This document shows positions 37,030-46,448 of a stretch of DNA of 50,999 bases, piece by piece. Location: assembly GCA_029226955.1 (NCBI GenBank), contig JAQXZA010000004.1, positions 1-50,999 of the forward strand. Direction: 5' to 3'. The position numbers and the translations under genes are program-made. Origin of the DNA: Clostridia bacterium (lineage in GTDB: Bacteria > Bacillota > Clostridia > Oscillospirales > Acutalibacteraceae). The notes below the pieces were generated by a model, which worked only from the letters and a program-made list of their open reading frames with translations, had not been told where the DNA came from and did not search any database. Within the stretch, counting starts at the first letter, position 1, and each line of letters begins with the position of its first letter.

Positions 37030-39519
37030 CTATTCTGTGGTATTGAGATTTTCAATTATATTCGGTTTTATCATAGAGCCGACAGCCCGTTTTACTGCCA
37101 TTCGACTTCCAACGTACAGTAATATTACAGTTGAAATGAATACAGGTGCAACATAAAACAAATATATATCCCATAGTTTTATATAACTTCCGATTACAGA
37201 TAAAAATGCCACTACTGCCACACCGCATATAGTACCTGATATAATTCCTATGTTGAGTGTGTGATATATTTCATTTATAATCAGTCTTTGTACTGTTTCT
37301 ATCTTTGCACCTATTGCTCTCATCAGAATATAACTTCTCAGGTTTGAACGAACCTGAACATAACTCAAAAAAATTATCGCTATTATAATTACTACAATAA
37401 ATATAAATACGCTGACTATTATTTGCAGTGTTTCTGAATTTACCTGAGTATAAAATACTCTTGACATTTCGGCATAATTATCATATTTTACACCGACTGA
37501 GATTTCTGTTAATGTTTGAAGATTTTGTTCAAGTTCTTCTGTTCGGATTTTGTCGTTGTGGTCAAGATTTTGTATAACCAGATTTTCATAATTCATATTC
37601 GGATAAATCGAAAAAAGATATTCTGTTGATATAATAAGTTCACTGCCCGAATATGTTGCGGCAACCTTTACTTTTGCTGTTTTAAATTTAATATGCTTTT
37701 CTATATTCTGTTCGGTTGCCCCTTTGTCAGCTATCGGAACAATCATAGTAAACTCATCACCAACCAAGCATAATTCATCAGGGGCAATTATTTCAAAGCC
37801 GTTTTTATAACCTTTTTCATCAATCTTGCCGTCAGTAATTGTGCCGGTATTGTTTAATATTGAATCATACGACTGCCATTTTACAGGAAGTTCAATTAGT
37901 TGTTCTTTACTGCTGTCGCCGCCGGCAAGACGAATCATTTTATCAGCATTTTTATGTTCAAAAATATAATTATAACCTTGCTGTGTTGCCTCAATAACAT
38001 ATTTGTGTAAAAGTTTGTTTTCAGGGTTTTTAGTCGTCAGAAAAAACGGTACACACAAATGAGAAACAGACGCATTTAAAACCTTTACTCTGCTGTCTGA
38101 GATAATTTTATCCGCCATTTCGTGAGATATGCCGCAACCGACAGGAAAATTTATATAGTAGCTTTGTTGATTTGAAGTTCCGCCTGTCATATGCAAGGAA
38201 TAATCGGAATTATCCGGAAAATTATCAGGATTATCAAAAGTAGCCCCTCTTGCATTGAATAAAGGTATAAATGACCCGAATATTGATATTCCTACGCAAA
38301 ACAGGACAATCATAATACAGGACAAATTCTGTAAACGATACTTGCAACTGTAAGCCTTATGCCAACAGCGGTTTAAATTTGTTTCAGATTTTCTTTGCTT
38401 TTTCGGCATATAAATTGTTTCTCTCAAAGGTGCGTTTTTATAGAACTTTTTAATCAGGATATTGAATGTTATGGTAATGACAGCTAAAACAAGCAAAGCT
38501 GTTAAAATGAGGCTTGTCGGATTTAAATTCAGGAACAGCGGCTGTGTTGTAAATGATGATATAAGTTTCAGAAACAACAGAACAATTACAGAACCGATTG
38601 TTGAAATAATCAGCGAACCGAGCCATAATACAAATCCCTGAATTAACAATAGTTTTCTTGATTTTTTCTTTGAAAAACCTAAGCACCTCAGTAAATTCAG
38701 ATATGATTCCTGTTCTTTAAAGAAATATACAGAAATTGACGCAACACCAATAATTGTTGTCAGCACAAAAAATATTTGTATCGGTAGGATAACAATTCGG
38801 TTTACGACAAACTTAGAGGCAAGTTCTTCCCGACTGCTATTGAAATATTTATATTGACATTTGATATTTCGCATAAGAAATGAGTCTTTTTCAGAAAATA
38901 TATGCGTGTATTGATGTTTTGCGTTATTATTGACTGTTAATATTGTCGGGAAAGAAATTTCACCGTATTGATAATCGTATAATGTTTTTATCTTGTCGGA
39001 AAAATTATCAATTATGCCCGTCAGCACAAAACTTTTTTTCTTTGTTTTTCCGTCTGTGTCTTTTACTTCAAGTTCGATAGTGTCGCCTGTTTTGTTTTGA
39101 AGTGCAAGAATATCGTATGTGCTTTTTTCTATTGCAATTTCATTTTCAGATGTGGGCATTTTTCCAGACAGGAAGTGCAGTGACAGAATACGGCTTATAT
39201 TTTCGTCAGCGTTGCCAATCCAGATATTATCGGATTTTTCATTTTTAACAGTCCATAGTCCGTTTATTATTCCTGCTTTTTCGTTAAGCAGTTCATCACT
39301 TTTTGCTTGCATATCGTTTTCATCTGCATAAAAACAAATTGTTTCATATTTACCGTTTTTAATTTTATCATTTTCAGTAAGGGAATATTGATAGCTGTCA
39401 CTGTACCAAAGAATTGTAAGAAAAGCAAATAAAAACAATGACAAACAAAGCATTATACCTATACAGCGTTTCGGATATGACTTAATATATTTTTTTGTAA
39501 GATAGATATAGCTTTTCAT
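37030..39519 (-). CDS. FtsX-type ABC transporter permease
   Basis: 829 residues. TM1 lies at about 17-40, followed by a large extracytoplasmic domain (about 45-235), three helices (about 240-365) and a linker. A second TM (about 400-425), a second extracytoplasmic domain (about 430-705) and three C-terminal helices follow. This two-module layout is that of MacB/BceB-like FtsX permeases. The substrate is probably a peptide or lipid. It is encoded right after its ATPase (the stop and start overlap by one base) and next to a two-component pair, resembling antimicrobial-peptide detoxification modules, although kinase and regulator here are AgrC/LytTR type. Confidence 0.85.
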   Translation of the reverse strand: MKSYIYLTKKYIKSYPKRCIGIMLCLSLFLFAFLTILWYSDSYQYSLTENDKIKNGKYETICFYADENDMQAKSDELLNEKAGIINGLWTVKNEKSDNIWIGNADENISRILSLHFLSGKMPTSENEIAIEKSTYDILALQNKTGDTIELEVKDTDGKTKKKSFVLTGIIDNFSDKIKTLYDYQYGEISFPTILTVNNNAKHQYTHIFSEKDSFLMRNIKCQYKYFNSSREELASKFVVNRIVILPIQIFFVLTTIIGVASISVYFFKEQESYLNLLRCLGFSKKKSRKLLLIQGFVLWLGSLIISTIGSVIVLLFLKLISSFTTQPLFLNLNPTSLILTALLVLAVITITFNILIKKFYKNAPLRETIYMPKKQRKSETNLNRCWHKAYSCKYRLQNLSCIMIVLFCVGISIFGSFIPLFNARGATFDNPDNFPDNSDYSLHMTGGTSNQQSYYINFPVGCGISHEMADKIISDSRVKVLNASVSHLCVPFFLTTKNPENKLLHKYVIEATQQGYNYIFEHKNADKMIRLAGGDSSKEQLIELPVKWQSYDSILNNTGTITDGKIDEKGYKNGFEIIAPDELCLVGDEFTMIVPIADKGATEQNIEKHIKFKTAKVKVAATYSGSELIISTEYLFSIYPNMNYENLVIQNLDHNDKIRTEELEQNLQTLTEISVGVKYDNYAEMSRVFYTQVNSETLQIIVSVFIFIVVIIIAIIFLSYVQVRSNLRSYILMRAIGAKIETVQRLIINEIYHTLNIGIISGTICGVAVVAFLSVIGSYIKLWDIYLFYVAPVFISTVILLYVGSRMAVKRAVGSMIKPNIIENLNTTE

Positions 39520-40187
39520 TATATATCACCGCCCAAAATACCGTCACTTATGGTTATAATCCTTGAAAATCTTTTTGCAACGTTTTCATCGTGTGTGACC
39601 GTAATAAGTGTAACCGAAAATTCATTTGCTACTTCAAATAAAAGTTCTGTTACAGTTTTGGTGTTTTCTTTATCAAGATTTCCTGTCGGTTCATCACAAA
39701 GCAAAAGAGATGGTTTGTTGATTAACGCTCTTGCGATTGCTGTTCTTTGTTGCTGACCGCCCGAAAGCTGACCCGGAAGATGATTTATTCTGTCTTGAAG
39801 TCCTAATCGTCTGATAATATTGTTCGTGTATTTTTTATCTTCTTTTTTGTTTCTGAGCATAAGGGGAAGAACAATATTTTCGTATGTGGTAAGTTCAGGA
39901 AGAAGATTAAATGACTGAAAAACTATGCCTATATTTTCAAGACGAAAATCATCACGCTGATTTTGCGTCATACCTGACAAATCAGTTTCATCATATTTAA
40001 TACTGCCATTAGTAGCCTGTTCCAGACCGCCGAGCAAATGAATAAGTGTAGATTTTCCCGAACCGCTTGCACCAATTATGGCGACCTGTTCATTACTGTT
40101 GATTTCAAAGCTGCACTGCTTTAAAGCCTGTACTTCAATACTGCCCTGTTTATAGATTTTTTGTAAATTCTGTACCGATATTTTCAC
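39519..40187 (-). CDS. ABC transporter ATP-binding protein (MacB/LolD type)
   Basis: 222 residues: Walker A GASGSGKST, signature LSGGQQQRTAIARALI, Walker B LLLCDEPTGNLD and H-loop VTHDENV, the MacB/LolD/BceA subgroup that pairs with FtsX permeases. I start it at GTG 40187 because GGGAGGAATTTTC precedes that codon and the protein then begins with the usual KISVQNLQKIY; the longer in-frame ATG at 40223 has no ribosome site. It overlaps the permease gene by one base. Confidence 0.88.
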   Translation of the reverse strand: MKISVQNLQKIYKQGSIEVQALKQCSFEINSNEQVAIIGASGSGKSTLIHLLGGLEQATNGSIKYDETDLSGMTQNQRDDFRLENIGIVFQSFNLLPELTTYENIVLPLMLRNKKEDKKYTNNIIRRLGLQDRINHLPGQLSGGQQQRTAIARALINKPSLLLCDEPTGNLDKENTKTVTELLFEVANEFSVTLITVTHDENVAKRFSRIITISDGILGGDI

Positions 40188-40272
40188 GAAAATTCCTCCC
40201 ATAAATAAAAATAAAACTGTCATAATCTGATTGTGATACTGTACACTTGTTGGTTCAGCTATCGTTAATCAA

Positions 40273-40278
40273 ATTATA
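40273..40278 (-). promoter_or_regulatory. Candidate -10 element for the FtsX-type ABC operon
   Basis: On the minus strand TATAAT occurs at 40278-40273, about 85 nt upstream of the GTG start of the ATPase gene. The matching -35 region is poor (TATTTA), which would fit activation by a regulator such as the adjacent LytTR protein. No clear paired 9-bp LytTR repeats were found here. Confidence 0.4.
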
Positions 40279-40321
40279 ACAGTTTGCAAAAACTTATAAA
40301 TATATGAGTGGTTGTTGGTTG

Positions 40322-41635
40322 TTATTTCGTGGTACTTGGTATGTTTATCATTATATTAACTATAAACATATCGTCTTTTTCTGAAATATCTGAAATGCCG
40401 TTGTATTTTTTTACTATACTGTTGACTGTCTTTAAGCCAAAACCGTGAAACAGCGGATTTTCCTTTGATGTTTTCAAATCTTTATTATCCGTAAGCACAG
40501 ATGAACTTATATGATTTTTAACAGATATTATATAGTTATTCCCCTTTTCAAATAAAGAGATATTAAGTTCTTTGTTATTATTTTCCTTGCAGAGAGCCTC
40601 AATGGCATTATCACAAAGATTTCCCAAAAGTGAGATAATATCTGTTCCGCTGATATATTTTAAATCGGTTTTAATAACAGCCTTTATATCAATATTGTTT
40701 TCTCTTGCTTTTTTATATATAACATTAAGGATTGAGTTTAAGTATATGTTGTCTGTATTGAATATATATGTTGAGTTATTCAATTCTGTCTTAATATCAT
40801 CACAAAGTCGGACTGCCTCGTCTGTATTGCCGTTAGAAATAAGTTCTGAAATGCAGAATATCTGATTTTTCATATTATGCTTTATTTTTGCGATTTCTTC
40901 TATATAGCCGCTTGCCTCTTTTATCTGTTTTTTATATATTTCTTGTTCATTTTGTATTATAAGATTTTGAGTTTTTAATTGGTTGTTTTTGATTATTTTT
41001 TCTGACAGAATAATTATAGCGGCTGTAATAATTATAACCGAAAGAATTATTATCAAAAGATAGTGCATATTCCAGTCGGAAATATGTTCGTTTGAGGCTG
41101 TACCGAAAGGGATAAAAAATACCATACATAATATCAACGGAAAAAACAGTAACAGAAAACTGCCGCCGTTTTTTATTTTGTTGATTATATATATCATCAG
41201 CAAAAACGAAGAATTTGTTACAAGTGAGAAAATAATTCTGTATTCTGTGTTATTTGTAAAAAGATTATTTAAGTCTGTTTTGACAATATATATTGCCATT
41301 AAACAATACAACAACTTAAATATTGTTTGCAGTAAAATTACAAGTACAGGTGTATATATTCTTGCGGAAACTTTATCATCAAAACATAACAAACAGAATA
41401 AAATTGCAGTAATTAAAAATACTACTTCTTTTATAAGTATTCCTGTCAGCAAACCCGAAAAATGTAAAACAGCCTCCTCAGATATATAAACACAAAGCGT
41501 CAGAACAAGTGATGAAGATATAATAACCGTCAATTCTGTTTTTTTATTTAAAGCGGAATGTAAAAATAGTCTATAAATCAGAAAAAAAACAGTATTGAAA
41601 ATAAAATTTGTCAACAAATATAATACACTACTCAT
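40322..41635 (-). CDS. AgrC-like sensor histidine kinase
   Basis: 437 residues. About six transmembrane helices (1-215) are followed by a coiled linker and a GHKL kinase: H-box KIKHNMKNQIFCISEL, N-box LLGNLCDNAIEAL and G-box GFGLKTVNSIVKKY. This is the AgrC/HPK10 design, often sensing peptides. It overlaps the regulator gene by 8 bases (regulator first), so the two are one operon, and lies upstream of the ABC transporter operon on the same strand, which it probably controls. Confidence 0.88.
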   Translation of the reverse strand: MSSVLYLLTNFIFNTVFFLIYRLFLHSALNKKTELTVIISSSLVLTLCVYISEEAVLHFSGLLTGILIKEVVFLITAILFCLLCFDDKVSARIYTPVLVILLQTIFKLLYCLMAIYIVKTDLNNLFTNNTEYRIIFSLVTNSSFLLMIYIINKIKNGGSFLLLFFPLILCMVFFIPFGTASNEHISDWNMHYLLIIILSVIIITAAIIILSEKIIKNNQLKTQNLIIQNEQEIYKKQIKEASGYIEEIAKIKHNMKNQIFCISELISNGNTDEAVRLCDDIKTELNNSTYIFNTDNIYLNSILNVIYKKARENNIDIKAVIKTDLKYISGTDIISLLGNLCDNAIEALCKENNNKELNISLFEKGNNYIISVKNHISSSVLTDNKDLKTSKENPLFHGFGLKTVNSIVKKYNGISDISEKDDMFIVNIMINIPSTTK

Positions 41636-42323
41636 TTACAGACACACTCCGTTTCAGAAATTCGGTTTTTACATATTTTGATTTATTTCTGCTTACGGGG
41701 ATTTTTTCTCCGTTGGATATTTCGACTTCATTATCATTTACTGCAACAATATAGTCAAGATTTACTATATAGCCTATATGAGTTCTTATAAAGCCAAAAT
41801 CCCTTAATGTATTTTCTAAATTTGAAAGAGTGTCAGGAACTTTATATATGTTGTTTTTTGTATGTATAATCACACTGTTTATCTGTTTTTCGATATAATA
41901 AATATCAGAAAATTTACATTTGACAGTGCCGTCTTTTGATTTAACAGGTAAGTAATGTAAGACTTGATTATTTTTTTCAAATCTGATTATAACACTCATA
42001 AAATCATCATATAAATTACTTTTTCTTATAAATCCGAATGTGTTTGTCGTATTATATGCTTCAAACACAAGAGCTTCTTTGTTCGTGACAAATACAATAT
42101 GAGTATTGTTTCCCTTATATTGACGGACAAGCTCTATTCCGCTGATTTCAGGCATATCAATATCAAGAAATATCAGGTCATACAAGTTGATGTTCTTTAA
42201 CAATTCATACGGGTTTATGAATGTATCCAATTTTTCTATCCTGTTTCCGAGTTTATTGTTTATCAGTTCTGACATAGTATTTATAAAAGTCTTTTCATCA
42301 TCACAAACTGCAATTTTCAACAT
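41628..42323 (-). CDS. LytTR-family response regulator
   Basis: 231 residues. Receiver domain with VCDDEKTF acidic pocket and LIFLDIDMPEISG phosphoacceptor; LytTR domain from about residue 130 (VKSKDGTVKCKFSDIYYIE) to 220. It is the partner of the kinase encoded directly downstream and distinct from the regulator at 13811. The likely target is the FtsX-type ABC transporter operon. A GAAGGTG ribosome site precedes the ATG. Confidence 0.88.
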   Translation of the reverse strand: MLKIAVCDDEKTFINTMSELINNKLGNRIEKLDTFINPYELLKNINLYDLIFLDIDMPEISGIELVRQYKGNNTHIVFVTNKEALVFEAYNTTNTFGFIRKSNLYDDFMSVIIRFEKNNQVLHYLPVKSKDGTVKCKFSDIYYIEKQINSVIIHTKNNIYKVPDTLSNLENTLRDFGFIRTHIGYIVNLDYIVAVNDNEVEISNGEKIPVSRNKSKYVKTEFLKRSVSVNE

Positions 42324-42498
42324 TTGAACACCTTCTTTATTGAACCACTGAATAAATCGTTAATGCCGTAATTCTAATCACAAATACATATTAACATACA
42401 AGTGGTATCTATGCAAGATTTGCTTAAAACGCTTGTTACTGTGTTACGGTGTTTTTTGTTTGAATTTTGCTGTTTGTGTCTGTTAAAGCAAAAAAATA

Positions 42499-42768
42499 TT
42501 ACTTATCTTTTTTGTCGGAAGATAACATTGATATATTGTCGATAATGTTTTCATAAATTATAAGGTTTAGTTTTGCGTTTTCTATGTCTTGTGTTGTTTC
42601 GCAAAGAATAATCTTTTTGGCAAAGGCTGATAAGTCAATCACAATGCTTTTGATACATTGAGGACAGGTTTCTTTGTTGTTGATTTCAAACCACATATAT
42701 TTTGCTAAAATGCGATGTGCTTTTTCGTACAGAACCTCAGCCTGAGCAGTAATTAAATAATTCGGCAT
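42499..42768 (-). CDS. Small protein of unknown function
   Basis: 89 residues, mostly helical, with a single CPQC motif (about 35-38) and no signal peptide or membrane segment. AAAGGAAG precedes the ATG on the minus strand, which supports it as a real gene. No family was recognised. It faces away from the small-RNA array that begins 25 bases from its start, and shares that intergenic space. Confidence 0.55.
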   Translation of the reverse strand: MPNYLITAQAEVLYEKAHRILAKYMWFEINNKETCPQCIKSIVIDLSAFAKKIILCETTQDIENAKLNLIIYENIIDNISMLSSDKKDK

Positions 42769-42792
42769 AATATCTTCCTTTCAGAAGTTTTA

Positions 42793-42821
42793 TTGACAAT
42801 ATTGCGACTGTGTTGTATATT
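42793..42821 (+). promoter_or_regulatory. Promoter of small-RNA unit A
   Basis: TTGACA (42793-42798) and TATATT (42816-42821) with a 17-bp spacer. Predicted start about 42828, exactly at the base of the RNA stem. The spacer is nearly the same as in units C and D (AATATT and TGTGTTG are shared). Confidence 0.75.
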
Positions 42822-42827
42822 TGTATC

Positions 42828-42898
42828 AAAGTCAGGGTTTTTTGTTAATCCGAAGTATTGTTCTTCCTATCTTTCAAAAAGTCCTGACTTTACTTTTT
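42828..42898 (+). ncRNA. Small hairpin RNA, unit A
   Basis: AAAGTCAGGGTTTTTTG (42828-42844) pairs with CAAAAAGTCCTGACTTT (42875-42891), 17 bp with two G-U wobbles, followed by a T-tail. The 30-nt loop has an apical helix GAAG/CTTC (42852-42855 with 42863-42866) around a 7-nt loop, TATTGTT. No coding potential. The predicted transcript of about 70 nt is almost entirely this hairpin. Function unknown. Confidence 0.7.
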
Positions 42899-42907
42899 AC
42901 AATATTC

Positions 42908-42936
42908 TTGACGAATTTGAATAAAACTGATATGCT
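42908..42936 (+). promoter_or_regulatory. Promoter of small-RNA unit B
   Basis: TTGACG (42908-42913) and TATGCT (42931-42936) with a 17-bp spacer. The predicted start, about 42943, is one base before the stem of the downstream hairpin. Confidence 0.6.
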
Positions 42937-42942
42937 TATTGC

Positions 42943-43012
42943 TGTACCGTTCAGAACTGAACGAGCTAACGGTTTTCCGTGAACTCTATGCGTTTGAACG
43001 GTACTCTTTTTT
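42943..43012 (+). ncRNA. Small hairpin RNA, unit B
   Basis: GTACCGTTCA (42944-42953) pairs perfectly with TGAACGGTAC (42995-43004), followed by TCTTTTTT. The 41-nt loop contains ACGG/CCGT around TTTT (42969-42980). Stem sequence is unrelated to units A, C and D, but the arrangement of promoter, stem, apical helix and T-tail is the same. It is the most divergent unit. Confidence 0.6.
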
Positions 43013-43022
43013 GAAAATTTTA

Positions 43023-43051
43023 TTGACAATATTGCAAATGTGTTGTATATT
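43023..43051 (+). promoter_or_regulatory. Promoter of small-RNA unit C
   Basis: TTGACA (43023-43028) and TATATT (43046-43051) with a 17-bp spacer; only the three bases after the shared ATATTGC differ strongly from unit A. Predicted start about 43058. Confidence 0.75.
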
Positions 43052-43057
43052 TGTCTT

Positions 43058-43125
43058 AAAGTCAATGCTGTTCAGGCATTTGAGCAATCGTAGCTCCGAC
43101 ACCCTGAACAGTTATTGACTTTTTT
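43058..43125 (+). ncRNA. Small hairpin RNA, unit C
   Basis: AAAGTCAAT (43058-43066) and CTGTTCAGG (43068-43076) pair with ATTGACTTT (43114-43122) and CCTGAACAG (43103-43111), 18 bp around a small internal bulge, followed by a T-run. The 26-nt loop holds an apical helix GAGC/GCTC (43082-43085 with 43093-43096) with a 7-nt loop, AATCGTA. Sequence differs from A and D but the fold is the same. Confidence 0.7.
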
Positions 43126-43126
43126 A

Positions 43127-43155
43127 TTGACAATATTACATTTGTGTTGTATATT
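43127..43155 (+). promoter_or_regulatory. Promoter of small-RNA unit D
   Basis: TTGACA (43127-43132) and TATATT (43150-43155) with a 17-bp spacer. The -35 box follows directly on the terminator T-run of unit C, so units C and D are packed without spacer. Predicted start about 43162. Confidence 0.75.
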
Positions 43156-43161
43156 TAATAT

Positions 43162-43230
43162 CAAAGTCAAGGCTTTTTGTTAATTCGGACAATAGGAGTC
43201 CCCATCTTTCAAAAAGCCTTGACTTTTTCT
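43162..43230 (+). ncRNA. Small hairpin RNA, unit D
   Basis: AAAGTCAAGGCTTTTTG (43163-43179) pairs perfectly with CAAAAAGCCTTGACTTT (43210-43226), followed by TT and CTG. The 30-nt loop has an apical helix GGAC/GTCC (43187-43190 with 43198-43201) around a 7-nt loop, AATAGGA, at the same distances from the stem (7 and 8 nt) as in unit A. The hairpin probably also ends transcription of the TnpV-like gene from the other strand. Confidence 0.7.
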
Positions 43231-43232
43231 GT

Positions 43233-43688
43233 TTATACATATATAAGGTCGTGCAAGACAATTTCATTAACTCTTGAAATAATTGAGTTCATTCGGCGAA
43301 CCCATTCCATCTGGTCATTGGCTTTCAGTTCTTCCGTAACCCCTTCGGCTTGTACCATTTGAGTTTCGAGCTGTTCTGCCATATTTTCGGCAGCCTCGTT
43401 TATTTCGATAAGGTGGTCAACAAGACTGTTGTCGTCAAACATCTGCATATATAAAATTGGTTTTTGTTCTTTAAGATAACTTTTTCTTCTTTGTCCCCAT
43501 ATACCTATGTACCTGTCATCATTTGTTACTGTAAGATTCGGATAATAAACGAAAGTCTTTGTGTCAAGTGTGTATGTAAGACCGTTGTTTTTGTCTTTTG
43601 TGACTAACGGATAATAGTTCATATCATCTTCACACAAAACATACGGAATGTCGTTCACGATTTTAACCTTTTCAATTTTTCCACTCAT
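43233..43688 (-). CDS. TnpV-like transposon-encoded protein
   Basis: 151 residues. The C-terminal 95 or so match the TnpV pattern: YIGIWGQRRKSYLKEQ, then helical INEAAENMAEQLETQM, and EGVTEELKANDQMEWVRRMN. TnpV proteins are small transposon-encoded proteins of unknown function in clostridial mobile elements. GGGAGGAG precedes the ATG. No transposase or recombinase is adjacent, so this is probably a detached element gene. Its stop lies 3 bases from small-RNA unit D. Confidence 0.75.
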   Translation of the reverse strand: MSGKIEKVKIVNDIPYVLCEDDMNYYPLVTKDKNNGLTYTLDTKTFVYYPNLTVTNDDRYIGIWGQRRKSYLKEQKPILYMQMFDDNSLVDHLIEINEAAENMAEQLETQMVQAEGVTEELKANDQMEWVRRMNSIISRVNEIVLHDLIYV

Positions 43689-43924
43689 ACTGATTTCTCC
43701 TCCCGATTTGTAAACAGTTATTTGCTGTAATTATTACTTTAATACTTTACCACGTGAAAGTAAATAGTTTTCCGGGAAATTTTTTATTTTTTAAACGGAT
43801 TTTTGTTTTGTTCATATCTTGCCCTCTTTAATAGAAAAAAATATTGTAAATTTTATGAAAAGTCCGTTTTTTTGGACAATTAGTCTGATATAATCAAATT
43901 ATAGATTAAAAATTTATAAAATTA

Positions 43925-43953
43925 TTGATATTATTTGAAAACATTAGTATAAT
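43925..43953 (+). promoter_or_regulatory. Promoter of the cas operon
   Basis: TTGATA (43925-43930) and TATAAT (43948-43953) with a 17-bp spacer, start about 43960, giving a leader of some 30 nt before cas6. The rest of the 300-base gap to the TnpV-like gene is AT-rich, with a small GTCC/GGAC hairpin around a T-run near 43870, and no gene. No CRISPR repeats were found in it. Confidence 0.7.
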
Positions 43954-43990
43954 ATTTAATAATAAATTGATTATGAAAGCGGGTGATACA

Positions 43991-44719
43991 ATGAAAATTG
44001 TAATGAATTTCACATTGCAAAAATCTGAATTGGTAAAGGATTATTCTCCGGCATTTGTCAGCTTTATAAAAAATGCGTTGTCGGAATATGATGAAAGTTT
44101 ATTCAACGGCATTTATAAGTCAGCACCTGACAAAGAAAAAGATTTCTGTTTTGCGGTAAAACTTGACAAGCCTAAGTTTGAATCCGACAAAATCAGACTT
44201 GACAGTGAAAATGTACAAATGACAATAAGTATGCTAAGTGCTGTTGAGGGAATTGATTTTTACAATGCCTTTTTAAAGCAGAAAAACAAGAGTTATCCTT
44301 TTCCTTGCGGCAACTCAATTACTCTTAATCAGGTGAGAATGGAAAACCACAAGCCTGTACATTCGCAAAAAGTCCTTATCAAGATGTGTTCTCCTTTGCT
44401 TGTAAGAAAACACGAGGCTGATGTTGATACATATCTTGCCTATAATGATGAGGATTTCCAGAGATGTTTTGCGTTGTCTGTAAACAAAATGCTGAATAAC
44501 TTAGTACCTGATGTGAATGATACAAATATTGAAATTGTTCCTGTCAAACCGTTCAAAACAGTAGTGAACACCTTTGGAAACAAGATAACAGGCAATATCG
44601 GTATTTATCAGCTTAATGCAGATACAAAAGTTATTGACCTGTTAAATCATCTTGGAATAGGCAGCCGCAGAAGTCAGGGTTTTGGAATGTTTGAAATTGT
44701 TGCGGAGGTGAAACAATAA
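43991..44719 (+). CDS. cas6: CRISPR repeat endoribonuclease Cas6
   Basis: 242 residues with the C-terminal Gly-rich loop of Cas6, GIGSRRSQGFGMFEIV, and a typical N-terminal ferredoxin-like start (KIVMNFTL). Cas6 cuts CRISPR transcripts within repeats to make crRNAs. I start it at ATG 43991 behind GCGGGTGAT; the longer frame to 43925 would begin inside the promoter. It is the first gene of the operon, directly followed by cas8b. Confidence 0.92.
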   Translation: MKIVMNFTLQKSELVKDYSPAFVSFIKNALSEYDESLFNGIYKSAPDKEKDFCFAVKLDKPKFESDKIRLDSENVQMTISMLSAVEGIDFYNAFLKQKNKSYPFPCGNSITLNQVRMENHKPVHSQKVLIKMCSPLLVRKHEADVDTYLAYNDEDFQRCFALSVNKMLNNLVPDVNDTNIEIVPVKPFKTVVNTFGNKITGNIGIYQLNADTKVIDLLNHLGIGSRRSQGFGMFEIVAEVKQ

Positions 44720-46448
44720 ATGGAAAATGCCATAAAGGTTGAATCGGGCAGTTCTTTCTTTTTAAGTGCGGGTATTTGCGGGGTTATGACTTTTCTCGAA
44801 AAAAATAAAGCCGTGCAAGGCATAGATTATGAAGTTGAAGACCAGTGCTTGTATATCAGCATTGATTATATCAAAAATAACAATATCCCCGAAATGTATG
44901 TTTCAACAATGGCTGACGCTTTGGGTGAAAATACAAAGTTTTACAGGATTGTAAATGACAGATATATTGACAATGCCTATAAAAAAGGTGTTCAGAATTT
45001 AGATAAAGATGAACAGAAAACACTTAGTGATAAATATTCCGAATTTATCGGGAAATTCAGTCAAAGCCGTTATCTTTCAGCCTATAAATTGCTTGAACAG
45101 AAAGACGGAGTTCAGACTGTTACAGAGGCAATGATTACTGACTTGAAAAAGTGTGATGACGCTGATTTGAAATATCAGAAATACAAAAACATTGTCAGTC
45201 TGTTGAATCAGCCTGAGGTTAAAAAAACGCTGATATATACAGAACTCATTTACACTAATTTCAAGCTGTTTTTTGCTGAAAATTCCCAGTCTAAAAAAAT
45301 AAGCTGTTTATGCAAATCCGAACAGAATTATGAAAAAACATACGACGACAATTTCTTTTCACCGCTTTTGGAAGAACTGAAAATTGAGGATAAGAAAAAA
45401 ACTGCCTGTTGTATTGAGTGCAGACGGAATGTATCTCCTAAATTTAAAAAAGCGTTTACATTTTTGTCTGATACTGCTGATGATGTAAACCGCAAAAAAA
45501 GCTACTATTGGTTCTGTAAGTCTGACGCTTTCGTTTGCCCTGTGTGTGCGTTTATATATTCATTTATACCGCTTGGATTTGCATTTATGGGCAGTGATGC
45601 TGTATTTATAAACAACAACAGCAGTATAAAAGACCTTCAAAGAGTTATGAATACCTGTAAGGCAAAGACAGAAGATGAAAACGGTTCGGTAAGACGCCGT
45701 GTTTTGAGAACACTGACATCAGAAAAAATCGACGCTTTGAATAATGTAATGAGTAATATTCAGGTAATAATGAACTCGTCGGATTATTCTCATTTTAAAT
45801 TTGAAGTTATCGACAAAGATATGGTAATGAAACTTCAAAAGGGCAAAAAATATTTATCATATTTTGAAAACAAGAAGATTTGTTTTGAAAAACAAGATAA
45901 AAAACCCGTTTCAACAAAAGGCAAAAACAAGGTCTTAAAGGAAGATAAAAAGTCAGTATCAGTTTATGACCTTGTGCTTGATTACATATATGAAAAACGG
46001 GATTTATACTATCTTCTTGATAAATTGCTGAGAACTGAAATTGACAAGAACGGAAATATAAATTATTTAAAGGGATTGCTGCGTCTGGCAATAATATTTA
46101 ACGGAGGTGCTGAAATGGATAATTTGAACGAAAAAGTAAATTTAGCTTTTCTTGCAGGAAACAATCTGCGAAAAGCAATTCTTGGCAATGACGCTGATAA
46201 AAGCGACAGTGAGGACGACAACAGACTGAGAGGTTTTGTGTATCGTCTTGTTAATTTGTCGTCAGTTGGTGACCGAGAACAGTTTATGGACACGGTTGTG
46301 AGGATTTACTCAGGATTCAGTCTGACAATGCCGTCAATTTTCAAGGACTGTTATATCTCTGACGAAATGTTCAAGGCTATTGCTCACGGTTTTATTTTAG
46401 GTCTTAAATATGTTCCATATAAAAAAGACAACAAGGAGGACGTAAACA

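Noticed and set aside
40303-40321. GGTTGTT direct repeats upstream of the FtsX-type ABC operon
   Set aside because: The repeats abut each other and lack the 21-bp LytTR phasing and core.
42793-43155. CRISPR array reading of the repeated TTGACA...TATATT blocks
   Set aside because: Irregular spacing (about 230 and 104 bp), the repeats are promoters, and no constant repeat-spacer pattern exists.
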